A stretch of DNA of 64,000 bases from Henckelia pumila (Eukaryota; Streptophyta; Magnoliopsida; Lamiales; Gesneriaceae): NCBI RefSeq assembly GCF_033568475.1, contig NC_133120.1:90972151-91036150 (forward strand), written 5' to 3'. A model generated the notes under the pieces. The model did no database searches. It was not told where the DNA came from and saw only the letters and a list, made by a program, of their open reading frames with translations. A program made the position numbers and the translations under genes. Positions 47,801-57,762 of this stretch are shown in pieces (position 1 is the first letter of the stretch; every line of letters starts with the position of its first letter).

Positions 47801-48819
47801 AGCATAAGCTAACACATAATTTGGGTTTAATAAACACACAAAAGTGATTTTTTTAAGTCAAAATCTAATAATAACTTTTTTTTAGTGATTGCAAGCACTT
47901 TCTTAGTCATGTATATTTAGTTCTTCGCAATTTGGGTTCACTAATTAATTACTACTATTTTTAGTAATTTTTCATCGCAATCGTTGATATAATTAACAGT
48001 ACAAACGTCAACGTCGGCACATCAACTAGCGAATACTAGAAAAAATGACAAAAATTGTTGAAAAACAAAAATAACAATAGAAATTAAAGACCAAAATTTT
48101 TAACCCATCTCCTAACGGATTAATGAACAAACGGATGCATTTTGATCAGCAATAGCGAACATATTACATACCTGTTTGTTGGGAGATGGCAGTACTTGTG
48201 TTCACAATAAGGACTAGATTTTCATTAATCCCAATGGATGCTTGGAAATTTGAATCGTTGTTAACTGTAGCCATGCCAAAAATATAAATAATTCCAACAA
48301 ATTTCATGCATTATATTCAGATGAAAAAATTATAATTACCATGTAATATATATGTATATAAATCTTGCTCGTGATGCAGTTAATTAATTACCTATTGGCT
48401 CGGAGGAATATTTACTCTTGTGATCATCTTCTAAAATCATGTCTTCTGCATCATTTATGGACAAATCCAAGTCAACACCATCGCCAACTGCAATAATTCG
48501 TAACAAAATTTGAGGTTAAATTAAACAAAATTTGACCCTAAAATTAAAGATGGGAATTTTAAAAAATATATATGATGATTTAACATATTCAAATGGTCGA
48601 AACGGATACGAAATTTTTTTTTTTCTAAAATTTTATGACGTAGATTCATGATTCTTGAAAGTATAGAGAAGACTTACTCAGTGACAAGGGATGCAATGGA
48701 TTCTTGAAAGATGTAGAACAAATACTCAATGCGAAAACCAAGCACAAAATCAGCGCAATGAACCCAAATCTTTTGCGTTCGTGTCGGCTAAAACTTTTTG
48801 ATAAAATGGGATCGTACAT
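44850..48819 (-). CDS. GT61 family glycosyltransferase, type II Golgi membrane protein (5 exons)
   Basis: Minus-strand exons 48819-48678, 48487-48392, 48264-48172, 46662-46558 and 46030-44850 join in frame to 538 residues. The N-terminus has a short basic cytosolic tail (SFSRHERKRFG) and one membrane span (FIALILCLVFALSICS). Exons 2-4 encode an acidic/Asn/Thr-rich stem. Exon 5 holds the catalytic domain (DUF563). Key motifs are EPICRVQETMADYCEMEGDI, GGFSGNYFHDFADLITPLY (~246), RLMIITRKRTR and the hallmark VGIHGAGLTN (~425-433). Plant GT61 enzymes add xylose or arabinose to xylan, or xylose to N-glycans. The exact donor is unknown here, and database names such as 'protein O-linked-mannose GlcNAc transferase' are misleading. 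Residues ~221-228 are a Gly/Asp simple repeat coded by a ccgtcc-rich tract. Introns are phase 1, so stem exons 2-4 can each be skipped without a frameshift. Confidence 0.92.
47561..47910. mobile_element. 'ggagtgtttgcaa' MITE in GT61 intron 3
   Basis: The left end ggagtgtttgcaaaat and the region gattgcaagcactttctta near the right end are inverted repeats. Gtatatttag occurs immediately outside both ends (47551-47560 and 47911-47920) and may be a 10-bp target duplication, as for Mutator-like elements. A diverged, interrupted relative lies at 34366-35021. Confidence 0.65.
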
Positions 48820-48986
48820 TTTAATTTGCAGCTTGATCAAGAACAAATATGCATGGAGTTTCTATGATCCGAGCATGGCGACGACTAAAGTTAATTCCAC
48901 TCACAAATATTGCTTAATTGGAATCACGAAACTTAAAAAGTCAGAAGCCCATATTGATGAACAAGAAGTCGTATGCATCATCATTT

Positions 48987-48991
<5 letters not shown>

Positions 48992-49049
<58 letters not shown>
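48992..49049 (+). repeat. (AT)29 microsatellite
   Basis: An uninterrupted AT dinucleotide tract of 58 bp lies about 170 bp upstream of the GT61 start codon, in its promoter. Confidence 0.95.
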
Positions 49050-49051
<2 letters not shown>

Positions 49052-50808
49052 TGTAATTAATTGATTCGTAATGGTGAGAATGTGATCATATAGTAATTTA
49101 TAAATAATATGACATTTGGAGCAAGGTGTGGACTCATATGGAATTAATGCGTGTGCTTATGTATGCAAAATTGTAGCTTTTAGTTGTATTATATTATTGT
49201 AATATTTTAAATCATTTAAATTATGTAATAACTCAAAGATTATGTTTATATATAAGTTGATGTCACGTATCTTTGCAAAGACATTAATATTTATACATCC
49301 TTTCTATTATTTTTTTAATCGAAATTTATAAATATTAAAAACTTATAAACACGGTATTCGAATTATTGCTAGATTTAAAAAATTCTTATATATAATAATA
49401 ACCAATTGGAGAGCAATCAGCGCTTAATTAGAAGACCCAACAACTAATAATTAGCTAGTTAATCAGTAGGATGAAATTCATCATATTACTTTAATTTTTT
49501 AAAAAAAAATTATTATTGTTAGTTTACTTATGTTAGTGGTGGTTACTGAATAATTATATTTAATTGAATAGTTTAATCCATTGAAAGGAGTAATTCAACT
49601 AATGGTATTAAAGAAATGGGGAAATGAATAATTTCCGAGATTGATCGTGCCAATGATGATTAGAAAGTCTAAATAGAAGAGCACGAAAAGGTAGCTGGTG
49701 AGACAATATGATATATATATATATCATGATCAAGAATTCAAGAAATTTTTTACGTAAAATCATGTGTGTCTCTTTCTTGTGCAATTCCATCTTAAATATT
49801 TTTTAAAATTATATAATTTTGTCAACTTTATGAAGTTTCTTCATAATTAATTTAACCACCTCCTGTCGGTCGATAGAAAGATAATTGGAGAAGTATTTGT
49901 TGGTGTGGGATGGCATGAATTGGTCATTGGCGACGTTGATATTATAAAGTCAAATCAAATTGTTGATTCGGATTAGTTTTCAGTCGATCACGGTTTACAT
50001 TTATTTTAAAATTAATCGTATCGAAAAAATAGTTTTTGATCAAAGATTTTATTTAAAAAAAAACAAACCAAACTGATTTTATAAATATATAGTTACTGGT
50101 ATATGAAATTTCAAATATTTATAACTTTTAAGATTTTCAATTATTTAACCGAAGTTAGAATGGAAATCGAATATAAATATATTTCCTTTTTCATAGAGTG
50201 ATAGCGGTTGATGGTATTCTATTTTAAAGTTGAATTACTTCATTTTGAGAACTTGTCTACGATATTCATAATGTCGTTATCTTAATTACATTATAATGTT
50301 AAATTGTTTTATCTATTTATATAACTAGTTTAGAAATTTTAAATCATGTTTAAAAATAGTCAAAAAAATTTGATCGAAAAACGAAATAAAAATTGATCAT
50401 CAAAACCAAGTCGAACCAAAACATAATTAAGTTGGTTTAGTTTGATTTGGAGGTTTGCTTTGCAATTTTGCAAAACTAATAATATTGGTTTGATTAGAGT
50501 TTTTATCATAAGCTGAATCAATATGAATTTGCTGACCTAATTAATTGCGAATGTGGAATTAATTAAATATTATAGCTATATTGTTAATTATGTTATTGTA
50601 AAATTTATAGGCCTTTCCATTGATATTATATTTTCAATTATGATCCTTTATAATATGATAACTAATTATCTCCCGCAGTTAATAATATTAATATCATTGG
50701 CCGGTTCGATCTGCAAATTGATTCGTTGACATGATTATTCGAATGGCAATATAATATATTTATTATAACGTTCATGTTGTAGGTTGAGTTTCAATTAATT
50801 AAACATTG

Positions 50809-50873
50809 TGTTTAATTTAAAATTAGTTTTTACAGGTTTGCCTTGTTTAATTTAAAATTAGTTTTTACAGGTT
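50809..50873 (+). repeat. 30-bp perfect direct repeat, period 35 bp
   Basis: The unit beginning tgtttaatttaaaattag and ending tttacaggtt occurs at 50809-50838 and 50844-50873. It is a recent local slip duplication. Confidence 0.9.
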
Positions 50874-51530
50874 CAGGCAAATACGTGTATATGCATACAT
50901 GTTAGTTCATTCTAAGGTAAGGATAGGATCTTACTCTTAAATTTAATGGTTCAAAATTGATTTGAATATGTGAGATTCGTAAATTTTTACGGACACATAA
51001 TCAAACCAAATTAATTTCTTAAATTCTTTAGATAAATTTAATCTATCTTTAATTTCTCAAAATCGATACAAGGTGAATAAGAAAATGTCTAAAACATAAC
51101 ACTTTAAATGGTTAAATTTGACAGCCAAATAGTGAGTCTATTAATTTACTAAAGGTGTGCAACTTTTTATAGTAAAAAAGGTGTAAAACTTCTCACCCAA
51201 TTATCTATTATTATTTAATAAACGAAGGGTGGTTCATAACAACTACATTTGCTAGTTTAATATGAAGCTCTTAAAATACCACTAATTATACTAATTAAAT
51301 TTTTAAAAAAAACAATACAAGAAGGATATAAGAAAGTAATATTTCATTCTCACTATCTCACTTTCTCAACCTCTCTCACGCTCATCTTTATTATGGTTAA
51401 TGAGATCCTACCATATGAGTAATACTCAAATCATTCATCCATATTATTATAAAAATATAAAACATTTCATGTCTTTTTTATCTTTTTTCACTCAAATTTT
51501 TCTTTCAATTATTGTATCTTATGTAGTTTT

Positions 51531-51561
51531 CACACACAACGTGTGTGTGCTTTTTTGCTAG
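51531..51561 (+). mobile_element. Helitron-like 3' terminus (hairpin plus CTAG)
   Basis: A perfect hairpin cacacac-aac-gtgtgtg (51531-51547) is followed 10 nt later by CTAG (51558-51561) and a T. This matches the 3' end of plant Helitrons. The 5' end (TC after A) cannot be placed by eye. Confidence 0.55.
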
Positions 51562-52307
51562 TATATAATTAAACAGATCCCCATTTTATTTGCATCACTA
51601 CATCATGAAATCTAAATAAATTTTATTGTCCCTCTAATTCTGTAATTCATGTTTGTCCCGATTTCTAAGAACTAATTAAACTCTTAGATTTGAAATTTGA
51701 AATATAAAATATTAAATTTAAAATTGGGAAAGCTCAAATATTTCGCAAGTACATTTCAGGTAACTTGACAAATTTTGGATTTTAGTCATATAACTTATCA
51801 GCATTAAGTTTCATCCAATAATTTAGATTTTTTTTGGTCTTTTTCGCTGTAAGCCACTAAACTTACCGAATATTTATTATTTGATATCGATTCTCTTTTA
51901 AATGGATCATATGATACAAATAAAACCCGTGTTACGTAAATTAAAATTCATATTAGAAAAAATAAAAAATAAAAATAAACTATAATGCCGTGCAAAATTC
52001 AAAACAGGAGGAAAAAAGTTTCATTTTGCTTACCTAGTTTTTAATATATATATATAAGGTTTATTATCGCACTATGAACCACAAATAAGATAACCGATGT
52101 CAAATAAGTCAAAAAATCTAAGTTATTGGATGAAAATCAAATTTTTATAAATTATAAGAAAAATTCTAAATAGACTTACAAAATCAAAAACTTAATTCCC
52201 CATGTTTTTTTTTTATTTTTGAAGAAGAGTTACCACCAATAATCCCGCGTAGCAACAAGCCAACATGCTATATATATATTGTCTTGAAGATGAAGAATTC
52301 GATTTAG

Positions 52308-52422
52308 GTAGTGTTTGAGAGAACTTTCAAAAAACACTTCTCAGATTTTCGTTAACAAAATTTTAAAAATTTATTAAGAAAAAACTAAAAAGTACTTCTT
52401 AGGAACTCTATCAAATAATATT
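52308..52422. mobile_element. 'ggtagtgtttg' MITE copy
   Basis: The left end ggtagtgtttgagagaactt and the inner aaaacacttctcag match the copy at 17.44 kb. The right end agtacttcttaggaactcta is diverged. It is about 115 bp. Confidence 0.65.
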
Positions 52423-52454
52423 TTAGACAATACATACATATATATTACAATATA

Positions 52455-52485
52455 CTAGTCGCATCCGCACACACAATGCGTGTGT
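52455..52485 (-). mobile_element. Helitron-like 3' terminus on the minus strand
   Basis: On the minus strand a hairpin acaca-cgcat-tgtgt (52485-52471) is followed by gcggatgcga and CTAG (52458-52455), then T. The element would extend rightwards into the AT-rich duplicated segment. Its 5' end is not identified. Confidence 0.5.
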
Positions 52486-52930
52486 TGTTAAAACATAAAT
52501 ATTTATTATTATTCTTGTTGTTATACTTTATTTCTAACATATTTAAATTTAAAATAAAACTGAAGGCACGAAAAATGGAGAATATGACGGACATATATGA
52601 AGTTCAAAATAGAAATAGAAATTTTTGTTCCTTTTGAAGGGTATTTTAGATATTTCGTATCTGGCTTCACCAAATCAATTTTAATTTGATTACTAAGTGG
52701 TGTTCTTCTTTAATAATAATATAGTAAGATATTTATTATCTATTACATATCTAAATATGTGAGTTGAATTGTGAATTTATTCATATGTTTTTTTGGATCT
52801 CATTAATGCCTTCAATTTATTAATGTGTTTTTTGTTTTATTATTATTATAATTATGATGATAATGTATTACGTGTATCTATTTTATCTATTATCTATCTA
52901 TTTCTATTCAATATATGAACACGTGAGTTC

Positions 52931-54240
52931 ATTTATAAATTTACTTGACTACTCTCTTTTCATTATTAAATAATTGATATGTTTTTCTCTTTCAATAATT
53001 TATTTACGTGACACTTCATTTAACAAATTTATTTAAAAAATATATCATGTAGTACTCTTTCAGATATAAAAAAAATACTACTAATATTCTCTTAATTTTT
53101 TTTACCATACTTTCTAATTTATTTTATTCGATTCTATAATTCACATATGAAAAGTACATGGATTACTAATAATGGGCATTGTTTGGTTTGATATATTATT
53201 AATCTATGTATAACTTATCTCAATTAATTACGCCTTATTTTCATCATATTATTTATCTATTTATTAATTAATAATTTTACATCAATTAAATCAAATAAAT
53301 TATAATCCATCCATCAAATCAAATAATGTATTAACTATTTTTTCTTATTTATTTTTAATTTACATTTTATTACTTATCCATGTATTACTTATTTTATCAC
53401 TCAAACCAAACGGATAGTATATGAATACTTAAAATAAAAAGTTGCATAATGTACTTTAATTTTTCTAATCTATCTAAAATCTAATTTATTTTAATTTTTA
53501 TAATCTATCTAATATCTATTTTATTATTATTATTTAAATATAAGTAATAATTGTGAATTAAATTAAATATTTTTATTTTTTACACACTATTTTTCTATTA
53601 TACACTTGCATATTTTTGCTACTATTTATTATTCTATTATTACATTACACATATAAATATGTGAATTCATTTGTGAATTTACTTGACTATTATTTTTTCA
53701 TTATTAAATAATTAATGTGTTTTTCTCTTCCAATAATTTATTTATGTGAGTTCAATTGACTACCTTTTTTTCATTATTAAATAATCAATGTATTTTTATC
53801 TTTCAATAATTTATTTATGTGACTTCACATTTAACTAATTTATTTAAAAAACATATCATGCACTCATTTATTTAAAAATTATATAATGCATTCTTTTAAA
53901 TATAAAAAAAACTATTAATATTCTCTTAAATTTTTTTACAGTACTTTCTAATTTATTTTATTCGATATTATAATTCACATATGAACAAGTACATGTAATA
54001 CTAATAATAAGATAGTATATGAATATTTAAAATAAAAAGTTGTATAGTGTACTTTAATTTTTCTAATCTATCTAATATCTATTTTATTTTAATTTTTATA
54101 ATCTATCTAATATCTATTTTCTTACTATTATAAACATATGAGTAACGATTGCAAATTAACTTAAGTATTTTTTTTATTTTTTTACACTATTTTTCTATTG
54201 TACGTACACTTTCATATTTTGCATCTACTATTTATTATTT
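52931..54240 (+). repeat. Tandemly duplicated AT-rich segment
   Basis: Unit 1 (about 52931-53660) and unit 2 (about 53661-54240) share the same order of words. These are aatttacttgacta, ttcattattaaataatt, caataatttattta, ctttctaatttattttattc, ataattcacatatga, and then atagtatatgaata and ctatctaatatctatttt. Unit 2 also has an inner duplication of about 72 bp near 53.68-53.82 kb. Unit 1 is longer because a MITE sits in it at 53174-53413. Confidence 0.75.
53174..53413. mobile_element. MITE inserted in one copy of the duplicated segment
   Basis: The ends gggcattgtttggtttga and tcaaaccaaacgg are inverted repeats over about 11 bp. It is about 240 bp and AT-rich. The matching spot in the other unit (ctaataataagatagtat, 54001-54018) lacks it, which gives an empty-site control. 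I could not define a clean target duplication. Confidence 0.65.
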
Positions 54241-56099
54241 TCTCTTTATCTTATTAGATATTTATTATTTGCTCTTTTTTTATTTGATTTAATTTTTCCT
54301 ACAGATATATTTAATAATTTATTACACAGTATTATTTTTCCGTTAATATTACAATATAATCATAAGCCCGAACACTTTTTTTTTTTTTTTTACCAAAAAC
54401 TATAGCTGGTGGTAATGGTGTAACTCAAATATTTTAAACCGCACAAGAAGTAATCTCTTTATTCTACTCGTGACAATTAGCTACAAATTATATGTTTAAA
54501 TAAAATTATATGTCTTTTTCAGATCTTCTAATTTTATAATTTCTTTATTCTACTTGTAGTCATTAACCATAAATTATATGTTTAAATTATATATTTAAAT
54601 AAAATATCAACTATATCATATTTATGTGTTTTGGTTCCCAATATCTAAATTGATAGACACAAACGATGCACAAATTAAATCTACTTCAACAATCTTACCT
54701 TTGACCACTGAAACTCCTAGCAAGCAACACACTATGATAATCAATATTGAAAATTTTGGAAAAGATTATTTTCTCATATGACAACTTATTCACACTTTAC
54801 AAAAGATATTATATTTGTTTATGAAAAACAGTAGCACAAGAAATATTCTGAATTTGATCAAACGTTCTTTGCATGATATATGGATCAAAGACTTAAGATA
54901 AACCGTAAATGTTTGAGTCTTTTGAAGATGATTTATTCCAAAAATGATGACGACAATAAATTATTTTGTACGATCCAACGAATGAATTGTAATGAAAAAA
55001 TAAATTGACTCGTAACTAAGAACATTATATAACAAATAGTACACATGAGATAAGCAAAGCAGTATACTGAATTTATTTTTTTATCTTTTATAATCAGTAA
55101 ATATTTGTTAATGACTATTACTTCTCTTTTAAAATTCATCTGGCATATTCTGTTATTTTTCTTGCTCAAAATAAATATCTAAATTTGGCCCAACAGGGTT
55201 TGCCATACGTTTTTTTTTGTTAATAATTATGGTTGTAACGTGCAAAATAATTTGTTTCATTAATTGGCCCCCCTCATTGTGCAATTAATTAAGAATGGGT
55301 TAATGGGCCATAATACATGATAGACATTTGAAGGAGGAGTTGTTAAAGCTAAGCTATGATAAATGTATGGAATTTTCAACAGCTGTCAGCTCACAGCTGC
55401 ACTAAATGAACACGATAATCTTTGTCTCAATCATTAATTACTACATTCAATTTATTTACAGTGAAAAGTTAGTCTCGAAATGTCGAACACGTTATAAGAC
55501 ATCGTTTAATATGAAAGATGTCATTAATTATCGTACATTTTTGTTTCATTTAATTTTGTATTTAAGTTCTATGAATGATTAAAGTTATATATCATATGTT
55601 ATCCATATCATAATATTTTTATTTTGGCATCTCTACTCTATCTATTTTATTTTTCAAGAAGAGGTTAATTTAATTGATTTATTCAACAGGGTATATCTCG
55701 AAGGAATTTTTTTTTAAAAAAAATTCAAAATATTTTTTTTTTTTGTTAAAATCGGTAATTAAAAAACATTCCAATCGTTTTAAAAGAAGTCAAGTAGAAA
55801 CACTAGACCCTAATTTAGTTCCACAAATCCAAATTTTATATTCTAATTTTATAAAATATAAGAGTTCTATGCTACATAAAGTCATAAACATTAAAAAATG
55901 ATTCAAATCGGATTAAGAAAAACATAGAAAATTGTTTCGACATTCCTTGTCGTTTTTCTTTCTTTGGTTTTCGAAATATTCGATTAGATTATTTTCGAAA
56001 ATTCGATTATATTATTTTGATTTATAAGTACAAATCCGTTTTGCTTATGTGAGTATATGGTAAACGAAATTAATAAAAAAAAAAAAAAAAGAAAAGGAA

Positions 56100-56180
56100 A
56101 TGACTGTATGGGCCAAACTATTGGGCTCAGCCCATGTATGTAAGTCCCGTACATTTGGGCCAGCCCAATATGGTGCAAAT
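56100..56180. promoter_or_regulatory. Cluster of site II-like TGGGCC/GCCCA motifs, no gene attached
   Basis: tgggcc, tgggct, gcccat, tgggcc and gcccaa occur within about 70 bp in otherwise AT-rich DNA. Such clusters mark promoters of housekeeping genes, yet no adjacent coding region is seen. It may be a relic or drive a non-coding transcript. Confidence 0.3.
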
Positions 56181-56707
56181 GGACGTTTGTCCAATTACCC
56201 TACAAAGTACAAAGTTTTGCAGGTAGTGCAATTGTCCGAATTCATCATGCCTGAAATCAATCCAACTATGCAGAAATTGATTCTGAAAAAAATTTCAGTG
56301 CAAAAAACCAATATTTTCAATTATCACATTTATTTTCAGTTCATGAACTTATATTTTTCAAACTTCAGATGTTATAGAGTCAGTTTAGATGTTGAAGTTG
56401 AACTTTAAAAAAAAGCTTAAATAAGTTCAGTTTTTTAAAATGGTTTTATTAAAAAAAAAACAAAAATTATTTTGATATTTGAATAAATATTTAAAAGTAC
56501 TTTTATTTTTATTTTAAATGTATTTAGAAGTAAAACATCAAAAACCGGAAATTATAGTTTTTAAGCTTTTGTAACCAAATGCAATAATTAATTTTAAAAA
56601 AAAATGATTTTATCCTTTGGCTTTTCTAACCAAAGAGACTCATAAATATTATTTAATATATATCATATTAAATGAGATTTTTTATATGACATGACCGTAG
56701 TCGCTAT

Positions 56708-57220
56708 TAGAGCCGTCAATTTGGGTTAAGTCCGTTGGGTTGGCCCAGTCCGCCACACAATTTAAATGGGTTGGGTTGAAATTTTTTCAACCCAACAAAA
56801 TGTGGGCCTAGATGGGCCAACCCGCCTAGGCCCGCGACCCGCGCGGGTTGGCCCGCGTGTCTTGAAAATTAATAATTTATTTTTATTTTTATTGTTATAT
56901 ATGTATTTTTTAATAAAAGTTGTGATTTTTTTTTGTATTAATTAATTTATATAAAATTTACACACATGAAATCAATAATTAAAATTTTATTAATATGTTT
57001 CTATTAATATTTATTTATGAAATTATATTTATAATTAATTATAATATTTTTTATTTATTTTTATTTGTCGTGATCCAACCCGCGGGCCGGCCCGCCTAAC
57101 CCGCAACCCACATTGGGTTGGGTTGGGTTGAGGATTTCCAGCCCGCCATCGACCCGCCAAAAGGTGGGTTTTTGGTGGGCCTGCCCGTCCCGCCATGGGT
57201 TGGCCCGTTTGACAGCTCTA
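56708..57220. mobile_element. hAT-type MITE with 8-bp target duplication
   Basis: The ends tagagccgtcaatttggg and cccgtttgacagctcta are inverted repeats. The flanks gtcgctat (56700-56707) and gtcgttat (57221-57228) are an 8-bp duplication with one difference, the hAT hallmark. Subterminal DNA is packed with GC-rich cccgc/gggttggcccg words in both orientations around an AT-rich core. It is 513 bp and non-coding. Confidence 0.9.
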
Positions 57221-57762
57221 GTCGTTATCTTTCGGTGCACACTGCAGAAACTCTAAACTAATGCAGAAGTGAGATTTTTTGTGTTATATGTGGTGTTTCA
57301 ACCTATTTTTAATATTTTATCAAAAAAAAACCTATTTTTAATATTGTTCATCTCAACTCAAGTTGCAATATGAGTTATAATTAATTTTTATAATTATAAT
57401 ATTATCATTGTTTTAACATAAATCAAATTAATATACAAAAAATTTGTATAAACACGTGAGCTCATATATATATGCATGATTGAGCATATGCCAGTTCCAC
57501 AAGAAGACAAACACGATGACGAATTTATTGAGAACAAAATCATTTTGCTGTTCAGATTTCCATTAATTTGATTGCTCGTCTCCCATCCAACAACGCCGCC
57601 TCATAGTGACCAAGCATTCAACCGTGGTGATCAAGGCATTTTTCACATACATGCAGATTGCAAATTCTAGAAGAATGACCATTTACACGCTAATTCAAGC
57701 TACATCAATTAAGTTATTTGCTTGATCGTGATCGATTTCAAGTGAATCATCCAAACAAGCAC

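Larger units (their letters stand above)
48820..57762. other. Gene-poor AT-rich region between GT61 and MATE genes
   Basis: Nearly 9 kb contains no gene that I can support. The two flanking genes are transcribed away from it. It holds an AT microsatellite, a 30-bp tandem repeat, two Helitron-like termini, a 'ggtagtgtttg' MITE, a duplicated AT-rich segment with an inserted MITE, and a hAT MITE. The MATE promoter lies at its right end (about 57.2-57.76 kb). The only patch with gene-promoter-like motifs (tgggcc/gcccat) is 56.10-56.18 kb. Confidence 0.65.

Noticed and set aside
49050-57700. Search for a full-length LTR retrotransposon or LINE in the gene desert
   Set aside because: No reverse transcriptase, integrase or capsid-like frames and no long terminal repeats were seen. 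Only short non-coding elements are present.
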